From positions 124,001 through 188,000 of the forward strand of contig NZ_JAZGLW010000002.1 in assembly GCF_036409155.1 (NCBI RefSeq): a DNA stretch of 64,000 nt, given 5' to 3'. Both the position numbers and the translations under genes were made by a program. Under the pieces are notes generated by a model, which worked only from the letters and a program-made list of their open reading frames with translations, had not been told where the DNA came from and ran no database searches. Below, in pieces: positions 1 to 8,899 of the stretch (the stretch's first letter is position 1; every line of letters starts with the position of its first letter). This stretch comes from Mycobacterium sp. 050128. Its GTDB lineage: Bacteria > Actinomycetota > Actinomycetes > Mycobacteriales > Mycobacteriaceae.

Positions 1-123
1 GGTCACCGGGGCGGGCGCGGCGGCCGCGGCTGGGCTGGGCCCGACGCCGCCGACTCCGACGACAAGTGCGAGTGCGCCCGCCGCACCGAAGGTCGTGATC
101 GTCATCTTGGTTGAAGACTTCAT
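1..123 (-). CDS. Secreted protein, N-terminal fragment (cut by window edge)
   Basis: Only the first 41 codons are in the window; the gene continues to the left. The ATG at 121-123 follows an AAAGGA-type ribosome site. The visible part is a classic signal peptide: basic MKSSTKM start, hydrophobic core ALALVVGVGGVG, then Ala/Pro-rich AAAAAPAPV. The product is therefore exported. The mature protein is not visible, so no function can be given. It faces away from aceA. Confidence 0.6.
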   Translation of the reverse strand, partial: MKSSTKMTITTFGAAGALALVVGVGGVGPSPAAAAAPAPVT

Positions 124-383
124 CGAAGTGTCCTTTCGCCGTTCTGTTCGGTTTGCTGCACGTCTGTCCAATAGCTAATGTACACCTATGCAACTGTTGC
201 TAAAAGCGAAAGTGCCCAGTGTGATTGCTTTCACGTTTGGCGGTTATCGCGCTGCGCGCCCAGTGCGCGTACAGCACAACGACGCCGTCGTCCGTCAAGA
301 GCACTAATCGCGGCGCGGTGAACCCGCGGCATCACGAAATCCTGGCCCGCCAAACAGTTTCGCGGGCCGGTCGGCCGTGCCGG
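124..383. other. Intergenic region with small palindrome
   Basis: No gene is seen between the secreted-protein start and the aceA stop. It should hold the promoter of the minus-strand secreted gene. A perfect 11-base dyad, GCAACTGTTGC, lies at 190-200 and could be an operator; nothing identifies its regulator. Confidence 0.4.
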
Positions 384-2684
384 CTAGTCTTCCTTGGTGA
401 TCAGCTTGCGCAGCGCCACCCGATCCTGCTTGAGCAGCTCGGCGATGCGCGGCTTGTTCACCTCGGCGACGATGATCTCGCCAACCTCGGGGTAGACCTG
501 GCTGAAGATCCCGTGCGACTTCATCTTCTCGGTCTGATACAGGTTGTCCTCGGTCGGCGTCACGTAATAGACCGCATCGGCCTTGAAGCGATGCACCAGC
601 CAAAGGTGGATCAGCGTCATCAGCCGCTTCTGGCGCAGCTTCTCGCTGAAGGTGTTCTGGTCGCGCACCTGCAGGATGCTGCGGCCGTGCCGGTCCTTGA
701 TCGGGTCGACGACGACGTTGGCCAGCTGTTCTTGAGGGTCAGAACCTTCGCCTCTGATCCCGAGCTCCAGCACGTCCGAGCCGGCGCGGCGGGGCCGCAG
801 CGTGACCCGAAGTTTCTCGCCCAGCTGGTAGTGCTCGCTCCAGAGCGCCAGCCACTCCTCCAGCAGCTTCTTGGGCACCTCGGTCTGCACCAGATGCTGG
901 TGCTGGGTCGAGCCCTTGCCCATCGCCTTGGTGGTCGCGGTGCGGCCCGACGACGCGGCCAGCGCGGCGTCGCTGCGCGGCCCACCGACCAGCGTCTGCG
1001 GCGTGCGGTAGGGCGACTCGACCAGGCGCATCTTGCGCTGCAGCCGGGCCAGCGCCAGCATGCCGTCCTGGCGCAGGTTGGTGGCGAACTCCTCGGCGGC
1101 GACGCCGTCGATCTGGTGCCCGCCGTAGGTGATGAAGTTGAAGACGAAGCCCATCTTGCCCAGCTCCGCCGGGAACTGCTTCATCTCTTCGTCGGTCATG
1201 CCGGTGGTGTCCCAGTTGAACGACGGCGAGAGGTTGTAGGCCAGCATCTGGTCGGGGAACTCGGCGTGAATCGCGTCGGCGAACTGCTTGGCGTCGGCCA
1301 GGTCCGCGGTCTTGGTCTCCATCCAGAGGATGTCGGCGAACGGCGCCGCGGCAAGCGATTTGGCGATCGCGTAGGGAATGCCGCCGCGCACCTGGTAGTA
1401 GCCCTCGGGCGTCCTGGCCAGCTCGGGGCTCCAGTCCGGCGCGGCACCCAGCTCGCGGGCCTTCTCGCGAGCCGCGTAATGCGACGTCCGGGCGGCGAAC
1501 TTGCGCCACTCGTCGGGGCTCATGGTCGCCGGTTCGTCGTGTTCGCTTTCGCCGAATGCCAACACTTCCGCCACGGCATCGGCGTAGGTCATCAGCCCGG
1601 CGTCGTCCTCCCAGGCGGCGACGAACCGCGACTCGACCTGGTCGAAGAGGTCGTCGATCGAGTGTTGGCCGTCCTGCCGCCACTGGGTGACCGCATCGGA
1701 GACCAGGCCCAGGATGCCCTGGCGCTCGAGCCAGGCGTTGGCGATGCCGTACTCGCCGTCGGCGAGCGCATAGAGAAGATGGCCGTTGAGCTCCTTGACG
1801 CCCAGCTCGTAGAAGCGCCGCATCAGCGCCAGGAAACAGGCCTTGTAGGACGGAATGTCCAAGTTGGTCGCGCCGAGCAGGAACGCTTGGTCGCGCTCGT
1901 CGGAGTTGCTGTCGATCAGGTTCGCCGCCTCGGCGTCGGTTCGGGCGACGATGATGCCTGGTACCCGCATGACGTCGAGCTGGAAGCGGGCGGCGTTGAG
2001 GCGCTTGATCTGTTCGTCGGACGGCACCAAAACCTTGCCGCCCTGGTGACCGCACTTCTTGGTGCCCGGACGTTGGTCTTCGATGTGGTAGCCGGGCACG
2101 CCGACTTCCACGAAGCGGCGGATCAGGTTGCGCACGTGCGGGTCACCGCCGTGGCCGGTGTCGGCGTCGGCGATGATGAACGGCCGGTAGTCGTGCTCCT
2201 TGGCCGCCGCACGCTGCTGCTCGCTCATGTGCAGCCGCTGGTACTGCTGGTTTCGGTCGGCGGTCAGCAGCGCGCGCACCAGCACCGCGGCATCCTCGGG
2301 CACCTGGCTCAGCGGATAGCTGGCCAGGTCGGGCCCCGGGTCTTCGGTGGTGGACCCCTTGGCCGAGGTTGCCCAGCCGCCGAGGTAGATCCCCTCGATG
2401 CCCATGCGCTTCATACTCACGGCCTGCCCGGGCGAGTACGGGCCGAAGGTGGTGATGCTCTTCTTCGCCGCGAAAAGCTCACGCAGGCGGGGATAGAAGG
2501 CCGCGGCGGCTTCCCGGGCCACGGGGTAGTCGGTCGGTATCGTGCCGCGTTGCTCTACTACTTGGCGGGCCGTATAGAGGCGCGTCTTTCCGGCAAAGCG
2601 TGGATCGTCGAAGTATCGCTGCGTGGCGGCGACGTCTTCGTCGAACGGTGCGGGGACCTCAGTGTCCGCGTCGATGATGGCCAT
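384..2684 (-). CDS. aceA: Isocitrate lyase 2 (long AceA)
   Basis: Cleaves isocitrate to glyoxylate and succinate in the glyoxylate shunt, and by family analogy may also cleave 2-methylisocitrate during propionyl-CoA disposal. At 766 aa it is the long ICL2 form, not the roughly 430-aa ICL1. The catalytic motif KKCGH is at residues 209-213, preceded by [11 protein letters not shown] and IEDQRPG, which form the metal and substrate site. The ATG at 2684 has a strong GGAAGGGGAG ribosome site. M. tuberculosis H37Rv carries this gene split in two (aceAa/aceAb); here it is one uninterrupted frame. Gene order with fadB5 and lppC matches the Rv1911c-Rv1916 region. Confidence 0.95.
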   Translation of the reverse strand: MAIIDADTEVPAPFDEDVAATQRYFDDPRFAGKTRLYTARQVVEQRGTIPTDYPVAREAAAAFYPRLRELFAAKKSITTFGPYSPGQAVSMKRMGIEGIYLGGWATSAKGSTTEDPGPDLASYPLSQVPEDAAVLVRALLTADRNQQYQRLHMSEQQRAAAKEHDYRPFIIADADTGHGGDPHVRNLIRRFVEVGVPGYHIEDQRPGTKKCGHQGGKVLVPSDEQIKRLNAARFQLDVMRVPGIIVARTDAEAANLIDSNSDERDQAFLLGATNLDIPSYKACFLALMRRFYELGVKELNGHLLYALADGEYGIANAWLERQGILGLVSDAVTQWRQDGQHSIDDLFDQVESRFVAAWEDDAGLMTYADAVAEVLAFGESEHDEPATMSPDEWRKFAARTSHYAAREKARELGAAPDWSPELARTPEGYYQVRGGIPYAIAKSLAAAPFADILWMETKTADLADAKQFADAIHAEFPDQMLAYNLSPSFNWDTTGMTDEEMKQFPAELGKMGFVFNFITYGGHQIDGVAAEEFATNLRQDGMLALARLQRKMRLVESPYRTPQTLVGGPRSDAALAASSGRTATTKAMGKGSTQHQHLVQTEVPKKLLEEWLALWSEHYQLGEKLRVTLRPRRAGSDVLELGIRGEGSDPQEQLANVVVDPIKDRHGRSILQVRDQNTFSEKLRQKRLMTLIHLWLVHRFKADAVYYVTPTEDNLYQTEKMKSHGIFSQVYPEVGEIIVAEVNKPRIAELLKQDRVALRKLITKED

Positions 2685-2997
2685 GGCTTTACGCTCCCCT
2701 TCCAGCGCGAGTCCGCTGACCGTGAGTCTATCCCTGTACCTGAGATTTCAATCATGGGTAATTCGCCGCTTGCCGAGCCGGGCCAAAACTGTTGTCACAC
2801 GGCGTACTCCGAATGGCTGCGCCGCGCGCCGGCGTGCGTGTGGAACACCTAAGAGATTGCGGTGCAACGCTTTTCGGCAAGTCTTTCGCCGTGACGTTTC
2901 CGCGGACTCCGGTTCGGCACCCGGAACAGCAAACTGCGCAGACGAATAAATCAACGAAAACAAGCCGACCCAGCAAACTTCGAGTAAGGTTTGTCCG
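2685..2997. promoter_or_regulatory. aceA / hypothetical divergent promoter region
   Basis: These 313 bases separate the divergent aceA and the gene at 2998 and must contain both promoters. The 9-mer CAGCAAACT occurs twice, at 2925-2933 and 2971-2979. Its complement AGTTTGCTG resembles half of the AGTTTGCAAA-type sites bound by RamB, the acetate regulator of actinobacteria. No other gene is seen. Confidence 0.3.
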
Positions 2998-3372
2998 GTG
3001 CAGACGGAATTGCGGTACGAGCGTTGGTATGTGCTGTTGTCTACGCCGCTGGGACTCGGGCCCAAGACCAGCGAGGTGAGCGTCGTTGACGGGACGCTCC
3101 ACGTCAAGATGGGCTGGGCGTTCGACGCCCATATCCCGATCGCGTCGATCACCCGCGCCGAAGCCTCCGACGAGCGCACGTTCACCGCGGGCGTGCACTA
3201 CTCGAATGGCCGCTGGCTGGTCAACGGTTCGGGCAAAGGATTAGTGGCATTGACCATCGAGCCGCCGGTAACGGCGAAAGTCCCGCTGAGATCGGTGGCG
3301 CTGCGCTCGTTGGTGCTCAGCGTGACCGATCCGGACGCACTCATCGCCGCGTGCACGGTCGCGACCGCCTAG
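2998..3372 (+). CDS. Conserved mycobacterial hypothetical (Rv1914c-like)
   Basis: A 124-aa soluble protein starting at GTG. It has no signal peptide, membrane segment or catalytic motif that I recognise. Alternating hydrophobic and polar strands (LHVKMGWAFDAHIPI, LVALTIEPPV, LRSLVLSVTDP) suggest a small beta-rich domain. Position next to aceA and convergent with an MBL hydrolase matches Rv1914c. Its stop overlaps the convergent gene's stop by four bases. Function unknown. Confidence 0.7.
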   Translation: MQTELRYERWYVLLSTPLGLGPKTSEVSVVDGTLHVKMGWAFDAHIPIASITRAEASDERTFTAGVHYSNGRWLVNGSGKGLVALTIEPPVTAKVPLRSVALRSLVLSVTDPDALIAACTVATA

Positions 3373-4079
3373 CCCGAACGTTGTTGTAGCCAAGCTCGTT
3401 GGCGGCGGATGAACTCCGCGTCGACGATCTTGCCGTGGCCCGGGACGTAGATCGTTTCTCGTCCACCGATCGCCCGCACCCGATCGAGCGTCGTCGGCCA
3501 GGCCGCCACATCGGAGTCGGCATCGACGAACGGGTCGGCGGACTCTTCGACGAGGTCACCGGTGAACATCACGACGCGGTGATCGTGCTCGTCCAACCCG
3601 GGCACCACCACGATCAAGTCCGACGTGGTGTGGCCGCGCCCCGGGTGGGTGATTCTCACGTCGCGGTCGCCGAGGTCGACAACCGCGTCGTAGACACCGT
3701 GCTGCGGCGGCCGCAGCGCCGCAATTGCCCGGTCGATCTCGGCGGCGTCCGCACCATAACTCAGGGCGTGGGCGCGAATCTGGTCGTGGGCCGACGACAG
3801 GTAATCGACAACCTCCGGCGCGGAGTAGATCTCGGCGTCGGTGAAATACGAAGAGCCCAGTACATGGTCGAAATGCTTGTGCGTCAACACAATATGTGTG
3901 ACTGGGCCTCCGGTCAGCTGTCGGACGTCCTCGTCGATCGCGGCCGCCTCGGTCATCGTGGTGCCGCTATCGACGAGTAGTGCGCCAGCGCGTCCGCGCA
4001 CCAAGCCCACGGTGACGTCGCAGAACGGAAGCCGGCAGCGGTGCACGCTGGTGGTCAGTCGTTCCCAGGTGAATCGCAT
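3369..4079 (-). CDS. MBL-fold metallo-hydrolase (Rv1913-like)
   Basis: A 236-aa metallo-beta-lactamase-fold hydrolase. The zinc-binding HxHxDH signature is HKHFDH at residues 67-72. It is followed by the later ligand motifs GRGHT, FTGDL and VPGHG in normal order. The fold hydrolyses thioesters, lactones or phosphoesters; the substrate here is not evident. The ATG at 4079 is chosen; a TTG three codons upstream (4088) is possible. It is divergent from an ArsR regulator with a palindrome between them, suggesting control by that regulator. Confidence 0.85.
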   Translation of the reverse strand: MRFTWERLTTSVHRCRLPFCDVTVGLVRGRAGALLVDSGTTMTEAAAIDEDVRQLTGGPVTHIVLTHKHFDHVLGSSYFTDAEIYSAPEVVDYLSSAHDQIRAHALSYGADAAEIDRAIAALRPPQHGVYDAVVDLGDRDVRITHPGRGHTTSDLIVVVPGLDEHDHRVVMFTGDLVEESADPFVDADSDVAAWPTTLDRVRAIGGRETIYVPGHGKIVDAEFIRRQRAWLQQRSG

Positions 4080-4120
4080 AAACAGCAATTTAGCGGGCGG
4101 ATGGCGCAGGGCGATTTACG

Positions 4121-4138
4121 TGTCGGGAATTTCCGACA
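4121..4138. promoter_or_regulatory. Palindromic operator upstream of arsR-type gene
   Basis: An 18-base dyad, TGTCGG-n-AATT-n-CCGACA, symmetrical at every position except the two n. It lies between the divergent MBL hydrolase and ArsR genes and ends four bases before the first candidate GTG of the regulator. This is the expected place for an autoregulatory ArsR operator. Confidence 0.6.
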
Positions 4139-4142
4139 TATA

Positions 4143-4463
4143 GTGCTGGGCGTGGGCACTTCGGATCGCGTTTTTCTCGCCTTGGCGAATCCGGTGCGAC
4201 GCGAACTGTTGGAGATTTTGACTCGGCAGCAACTTTCCGCGGGGAAACTCAGCGAGCGTTTCGACCTCAGCCGCCCCGCGGTCGCCGAGCACCTCAAGGT
4301 GCTGCGCGACGCCGGCCTGGTCGCCGACGAGCCGCAAGGCCGCCGCCGGATCTACCGCCTCACCCCGGAGCCACTCGCCGAACTCGGCGAGTGGCTGCAC
4401 CCCTTCGCGAAGTTCTGGCGCGGACGGCTGGCCGCGCTGGCCGACGCAGCAGAGGAATCGTGA
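4143..4463 (+). CDS. ArsR/SmtB-family transcriptional regulator
   Basis: A 106-aa winged-helix repressor. The N-terminal LANPVRRELLEIL helix, the helix-turn-helix LSERFDLSRPAVAEHLKVLRD and the wing GRRRIYRL are textbook ArsR. No metal-binding cysteine motif is present, so the ligand is probably organic or absent. Start is GTG at 4143 or 4152; neither has a clear Shine-Dalgarno site, so the mRNA may be leaderless. Its stop overlaps the next gene's start (TGATG), placing it in an operon with fadB5. Confidence 0.85.
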   Translation: MLGVGTSDRVFLALANPVRRELLEILTRQQLSAGKLSERFDLSRPAVAEHLKVLRDAGLVADEPQGRRRIYRLTPEPLAELGEWLHPFAKFWRGRLAALADAAEES

Positions 4464-5467
4464 TGCGCGCTGTCGTGATCACCAAGCACGGAGACCCGTC
4501 GGTCTTGCAGGTGCAGCAGCGCCCGGACCCACCCCCGCCCGGGCGGGGTCAGTTGCAGGTTACGGTCCGGGCCGCGGGAGTGAACTTCGCCGATCACCTC
4601 GCCCGCGTCGGGCTGTATCCCGATGCTCCAAAACTTCCGGCGGTCGTCGGTTACGAAGTCGCCGGCGTCGTCGCGGCCGTCGGCGAGGACGTCGACCCCG
4701 ACCGTGTCGGCGAACGGGTGTTGGCGGGAACACGATTCGGGGGCTATGCCGAAACCGTCAACGTGGCCGCGAGCGATTCCGTGGCACTGCCCGACGCGAT
4801 GAGCTTCGAACAAGGCGCGGCGGTCCCGGTCAACCACGCAACCGCGTGGGCGGCGTTGCACGGCTACGGTTCGCTGCGCCGCGGTGAGCGGGTGTTGATT
4901 CACGCCGCGGCCGGCGGCGTTGGGACCGCGGCCATCCAGTTCGCCAAGGCCGCCGGGGCCGAAGTGCACGGCACCGCATCGCCGGGCAAACACGGCAAGC
5001 TCGCCGAGTTCGGCGTGGACCGGGCGATCGACTACCGCCGTGACGGCTGGTGGCAGGACGTCGGCCCGTACGACCTCATCCTCGACGCCCTCGGCGGCAC
5101 GTCGCTGCGACGGTCGTACCGATTGCTGCGACCCGGCGGAAGGCTTGTCGGCTACGGCGTTTCGTCGCTGCAAGAGGGTGAGAAGCGCTCGCTGCGCCGG
5201 GCGGCCCCGCAGGTGCTGTCGATGCTGCGCGGATTCAATCTGATGGACCAGCTCTCCGAGTCGAAGACGGTGATCGGCCTGAACATGCTGCGGCTGTGGG
5301 ACGACCGCGGCACGCTGGAGCCGTGGATCACTCCGTTGAACCAGGCACTGCACGACGGCACCATCGCGCCGATCGTGCATGCGGCCGTCCCGTTCGACGA
5401 AGCGCCCACCGCGCACCGGATCCTGGCGGCGCGCGAGAACATCGGGAAGGTGGTTCTGGTGCCGTAG
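4463..5467 (+). CDS. fadB5: Zinc-less quinone oxidoreductase / MDR dehydrogenase (FadB5-like)
   Basis: A 334-aa medium-chain reductase of the quinone-oxidoreductase branch. It has the GroES-like half with AGVNFADHLARVG, the nucleotide-binding AAAGGVGTAAIQFAK at about residue 150, and NADPH as expected cofactor. The structural and catalytic zinc cysteines of alcohol dehydrogenases are absent, as in this subfamily. Translationally coupled to the upstream ArsR gene. Position between lppC and the MBL gene matches Rv1912c (fadB5). Despite the fad name, no direct beta-oxidation step is demonstrated by the sequence. Confidence 0.85.
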   Translation: MRAVVITKHGDPSVLQVQQRPDPPPPGRGQLQVTVRAAGVNFADHLARVGLYPDAPKLPAVVGYEVAGVVAAVGEDVDPDRVGERVLAGTRFGGYAETVNVAASDSVALPDAMSFEQGAAVPVNHATAWAALHGYGSLRRGERVLIHAAAGGVGTAAIQFAKAAGAEVHGTASPGKHGKLAEFGVDRAIDYRRDGWWQDVGPYDLILDALGGTSLRRSYRLLRPGGRLVGYGVSSLQEGEKRSLRRAAPQVLSMLRGFNLMDQLSESKTVIGLNMLRLWDDRGTLEPWITPLNQALHDGTIAPIVHAAVPFDEAPTAHRILAARENIGKVVLVP

Positions 5468-5511
5468 GTCGACCCGTTTGGGCAGCTGCGGCACCGGGTT
5501 ATCTTCCGAGG

Positions 5512-5955
5512 ATGGCTGTCTCCGATTCACGCGAACTCGTTATCGAGGCGACTCCCGACGAGATCATGGACGTGCTCTTCGATATCGAATCCTTGCCCGA
5601 GTGGTCATCGGCTCATCAGAAAGTCGAAGTCTTGGAGCGCGATGACCAGGGACATCCCATCCGATCCCGGCAGGTCGTCAAGATCGTGGGAATCAGCGAA
5701 GAACAGGAGCTCGCCTACACCGTGCACGACGACGGGGTGAGCTGGACGCTGGTGAGAGCCAAACAGCAACGGGCACAGGACGCCCGGTACACGCTCACCC
5801 CCGACGGCGATTCCACCAGGGTCCGCTTCGACTTGACCGTGGATCTCACGGTGCCGGTGCCCGGGTTTCTGATCAGGAAGGGAACCAAGGGTCTGATGGA
5901 CACCGCGACCAAGGGGCTTCGCGAGCGAGTGCTCGAAGTCAAAAAGGGCGGCTAG
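5512..5955 (+). CDS. SRPBCC / polyketide-cyclase-like protein
   Basis: A 147-aa START/SRPBCC-fold protein. The N-terminal strand followed by ATPDEIMDVLFDIESLPEWSS is the typical helix-grip opening, and the long C-terminal helix KGTKGLMDTATKGLRERVLEVKKG closes the fold. Such proteins bind small hydrophobic ligands; none is indicated here. ATG at 5512, 44 bases after fadB5, so probably cotranscribed. Confidence 0.8.
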   Translation: MAVSDSRELVIEATPDEIMDVLFDIESLPEWSSAHQKVEVLERDDQGHPIRSRQVVKIVGISEEQELAYTVHDDGVSWTLVRAKQQRAQDARYTLTPDGDSTRVRFDLTVDLTVPVPGFLIRKGTKGLMDTATKGLRERVLEVKKGG

Positions 5956-5996
5956 ACGGCTAGCCTCTCGGGCCGCAGTTGGCGACACTGGTCGGT

Positions 5997-6542
5997 ATGG
6001 CGTGCAGCGCTGCTCGGCGAATCGGCTTGGCCATCGGCGGACTGGCATTGATGCTTGCGGTGACCGGCAACGGTGGCGCCGCCGTTGTGAGCGCGGCGCC
6101 GGGCGCGCCGTTGACGATCAGCAGTCCGGCCTTCGCGAACGGCGCGCCCATACCTGCGCAATACACCTGCAAAGGGGCCGATGTCGCGCCGCCGTTGACG
6201 TGGTCGGCGCCGCTGGGGGCGGCACTGGTTGTCGACGATCCGGACGCAGTAAACGGGGTGTACATCCACTGGATCGTGACCGGGATACCGTTGGGATCCG
6301 GCAGCACCTCGGACGGTCAGACGCCCGGCGGCGGGAGCACGCTGCCGAACACGGCGGGCCAGTCCGCCTATAAGGGACCCTGTCCGCCCGCGGGCACCGG
6401 CACCCATCACTACCGCTTCACGCTCTACCAGCTTCCCAACGACTACCAGCTCCCCGGCGGACTGGCCGGTGCGCGAGCCGCGCAGACCATCGCCGACGCC
6501 GCGACCGCCCAGGCCCAGCTGACCGGAACGTTCGGCGGCTGA
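5997..6542 (+). CDS. PEBP/YbhB-family secreted protein (LppC-like)
   Basis: A 181-aa exported protein of the phosphatidylethanolamine-binding/Raf-kinase-inhibitor-like family. The mature part has [20 protein letters not shown], the DDPDA and IHWIVTGIP motifs and the [11 protein letters not shown] segment, all conserved PEBP ligand-pocket elements. The signal peptide ends near VSAAPG. Gene order points to lppC (Rv1911c), but the lipobox-like position reads AVTGN rather than Cys, so lipidation is unlikely in this version. ATG at 5997; an upstream TTG at 5979 is less likely. Confidence 0.8.
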   Translation: MACSAARRIGLAIGGLALMLAVTGNGGAAVVSAAPGAPLTISSPAFANGAPIPAQYTCKGADVAPPLTWSAPLGAALVVDDPDAVNGVYIHWIVTGIPLGSGSTSDGQTPGGGSTLPNTAGQSAYKGPCPPAGTGTHHYRFTLYQLPNDYQLPGGLAGARAAQTIADAATAQAQLTGTFGG

Positions 6543-6546
6543 TCGG

Positions 6547-8112
6547 CTACCGGTCGTCCAGGATCTGATAGGCCGCGTTGTAGCCGGGAGTGAACGTAAT
6601 ACCCGGGCCGCCGTGGCATCCCGCGCCGCCCAGGTATAGACCATCGATCGGAATCGGCATGTCCAGAAAGCCCTTCGGGCCGGGACGGTTGGGTCCCATC
6701 AAATCCGGGTGCAACAGACCGTGACAGAAGTCCCCGGCGGGGGCGCCGAACATGGTGTTCATGTGATACGGCGCGAACGTGATATGACGGATCACGATGT
6801 CTTTGAAGTTCGGCGCGAATTTGGTGATCTTGTCGATAACACGCTGTGCCATAGCGTTTTTCAGGTGGCCGTGCTGGTCGCGGTCGACTTCGACCGGAAA
6901 CGCGTAAGCATATGCGCTGGCCGCGTGCTTGCCGGGTGGCGCCATCGCGGGATCGTGCACCGACGGGATTTGCATGCCCATCGACGGGTTGTCCGGAACG
7001 AGGCCCCGCCGGCAGATCTCCCACTGCCGCTGCTGGGTTTCCGGTGAGCCGAAGATCCCGACCGACTGCTGCATGCCCTCTTCGTTGAGGAACTCATACG
7101 GTGGTGCGAACTCGGGCAGCCCGTCGAGTGCGAAATGAAGCTGCACGAATGAGGCGCGATGATCGCGTCCGGACACACGTGAGACCAACTCTGCCGGAAC
7201 ATGTTCGGGCGCAATGAGTTCGGTGAGCGTCACATCGGGCGAAAGATTGGAGACCACGATCGGCGCCGAGACCGTCGAACCGTCGCGCAGGCGTACGCCG
7301 GTCACCTTCCCGTTCTCGACGAGGATCTCCTCGACCTTGGTGCGGAAGCGGATCTCTCCGCCGTGCGAGACGAAGAGCTCGCGCAGGTGTTCGGTGAGCG
7401 CGCCGATACCGCCCTTGAGTTTGGTCATCATCGCGGTGCTGTCGTCGGGTACCGCCAGCGCAAATGCCAGGCACGCCGCGCTGCCCGGTGTGTAGGGGCC
7501 GCGATAGGTGGAGTTGACCGCCAGGAACGCCAGCATGCCGCGCATCACCGAATGCTTGTCCTGGTCCGGCAGGTAGCGGTCGATCACGTCCATCGCCGAG
7601 CCGAACAGCATCTCGTGAATCGCTCGGCGTTCAGCGTCATTGGTTGCGCAGGCGTACATTTCGTCGATCGTCTTGGGCGGCTGGCACACATCGAAGCGGC
7701 CCAGCGCCCGTGCGGGCGCCTGGCTCCAGCCGATCAGCTCTGCCATCCCCGTGACGGCTTCCATGCCGTGCTTGTCGTTCAGATGAGCCATCAACTGCAT
7801 CGGGTCGCGATAGAAGACCATCGGCTCTTCACCGTTTTCGCCGATGTTGATCGACATCACCTCGGGCTCGATCGCGGGCAGCGTGTCGAGTCCGAGGTCC
7901 TTGGTGAGTTGGCTCGCGGTCGGGAACTGCACCGAGCCCGCGATCTCGTAGCGGAAGCCGTCGATCAATTCGACCGTCGCCGCCATGCCGCCGGCGTAGG
8001 TGTTGGCTTCCAGACACACGGTTCGCAGGCCGGCGCGCTGCAGGATCGCCGCGGCGGTCAGCCCGTTGTGTCCGGCGCCCACCACGATTGCGTCGTATGT
8101 CGTTGTGCTCAT
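6547..8112 (-). CDS. Phytoene-desaturase-like FAD-dependent oxidoreductase
   Basis: A 521-aa flavoprotein of the carotenoid desaturase/retinol saturase superfamily. The dinucleotide-binding site AIVVGAGHNGLTAAAILQRAG is at the N-terminus. The C-terminal FAD motif LYLGGAGCHGGPGITFTPGYNAA is complete. No carotenoid genes lie nearby, so the substrate is unknown. ATG at 8112 follows GGAGGGC; a longer frame reading through the operator to 8172 is rejected. It is divergent from a TetR gene with two operators between them. Confidence 0.85.
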   Translation of the reverse strand: MSTTTYDAIVVGAGHNGLTAAAILQRAGLRTVCLEANTYAGGMAATVELIDGFRYEIAGSVQFPTASQLTKDLGLDTLPAIEPEVMSINIGENGEEPMVFYRDPMQLMAHLNDKHGMEAVTGMAELIGWSQAPARALGRFDVCQPPKTIDEMYACATNDAERRAIHEMLFGSAMDVIDRYLPDQDKHSVMRGMLAFLAVNSTYRGPYTPGSAACLAFALAVPDDSTAMMTKLKGGIGALTEHLRELFVSHGGEIRFRTKVEEILVENGKVTGVRLRDGSTVSAPIVVSNLSPDVTLTELIAPEHVPAELVSRVSGRDHRASFVQLHFALDGLPEFAPPYEFLNEEGMQQSVGIFGSPETQQRQWEICRRGLVPDNPSMGMQIPSVHDPAMAPPGKHAASAYAYAFPVEVDRDQHGHLKNAMAQRVIDKITKFAPNFKDIVIRHITFAPYHMNTMFGAPAGDFCHGLLHPDLMGPNRPGPKGFLDMPIPIDGLYLGGAGCHGGPGITFTPGYNAAYQILDDR

Positions 8113-8157
8113 GGTCTTGGCCTGCCCTCCGTCGGTGGTGTGCGCGTGACAAGAATA

Positions 8158-8171
8158 TGTCAGTACTGACA
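8158..8171. promoter_or_regulatory. TetR operator 1 (perfect palindrome)
   Basis: TGTCAGTACTGACA, a perfect 14-base palindrome in the divergent region between the FAD oxidoreductase and the TetR gene. It lies 46 bases upstream of the oxidoreductase start, where binding would block its promoter. Confidence 0.7.
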
Positions 8172-8182
8172 CAATTGGAAGA

Positions 8183-8196
8183 TGTCAGTTCTGACG
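8183..8196. promoter_or_regulatory. TetR operator 2 (near-perfect palindrome)
   Basis: TGTCAGTTCTGACG, a second copy of the same dyad whose centre is 25 bases from operator 1. The pair suggests two repressor dimers acting on both divergent promoters. It overlaps an ATG at 8182 that would otherwise be a possible TetR start, supporting a start further downstream. Confidence 0.65.
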
Positions 8197-8223
8197 CAAA
8201 CGGTGAGATACGATCGGCCTGCC

Positions 8224-8823
8224 ATGACCGTTCCGATGAATCGCCACGAGCAGCGCCGCCGCTCGACACACGAGGCGTTGCGCCAAGCCGCGCTAAAAAG
8301 CTTCGCCCGCAAAGGCTTTGCGAACGTGACGGTCACCGAGCTGGCGGCCGAGGCCGGTGTTACCGAACGCACCTTCTTCCGGCACTTCCCGACCAAGGAG
8401 TCGGTGCTGTTCCAGGACTACGAGTCGCAGTTGGAATGGCTGGCCGAGGCTCTTGCGCAACGACCGGCCTCCGAGTCGCTCTTCGACGCGGTGCTGTCCA
8501 GTGTTGCGGCCTTCCCGCACGACCTCGAAGTGGTCCGGCAGGCCGCGACGGCGCGCACCGAGTTGATCACTGCCGAACGGATCGCCGGCCACTTGCGGGT
8601 GGTGCAGTCCTCGTTCGCCGCCGTGCTGACCGATTTCGTCAACAAGCGGAATCCGGACGTGCCCAACATCGAACTGGGTGCCAAGGTCGCGGGCTCGGCC
8701 CTGGCGGCGGCTCTCGTTGTGGCAGTGGAGCAGTGGGGCCGCAACGGCTGTACCGACGACCTCGGCGAGCTGGTGGCGGCCAGTATCGATCTGGTTCGCT
8801 CCGGTCTGGCATCGCTGGCCTGA
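8224..8823 (+). CDS. TetR-family transcriptional regulator
   Basis: A 199-aa repressor. The helix-turn-helix is ALKSFARKGFANVTVTELA followed by AGVTERTFFRHFPTKESVL, ideal for TetR/AcrR. The C-terminal half is a helical ligand domain with no recognisable specificity. Start is taken at ATG 8224 because operator 2 covers the ATG at 8182; ATG 8236 is also possible. Divergent from the FAD oxidoreductase, which is its likely target along with itself. Confidence 0.85.
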   Translation: MTVPMNRHEQRRRSTHEALRQAALKSFARKGFANVTVTELAAEAGVTERTFFRHFPTKESVLFQDYESQLEWLAEALAQRPASESLFDAVLSSVAAFPHDLEVVRQAATARTELITAERIAGHLRVVQSSFAAVLTDFVNKRNPDVPNIELGAKVAGSALAAALVVAVEQWGRNGCTDDLGELVAASIDLVRSGLASLA

Positions 8824-8899
8824 TCCGCCGTCGGCGTTCGCGATGGGGGCCGCTGCAGGCCGTGGATGAACATCGAAACGCATTAGTGCACAACAGATT

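Noticed and set aside
225..2852. An 875-codon open frame on the plus strand opposite isocitrate lyase
   Set aside because: It mirrors the real gene frame in GC-rich DNA, has no family motifs and no ribosome site. The minus strand holds an intact catalytic protein.
4352..5530. A 392-codon minus-strand frame opposite fadB5
   Set aside because: Shadow frame; the plus strand encodes a complete MDR dehydrogenase coupled to ArsR.
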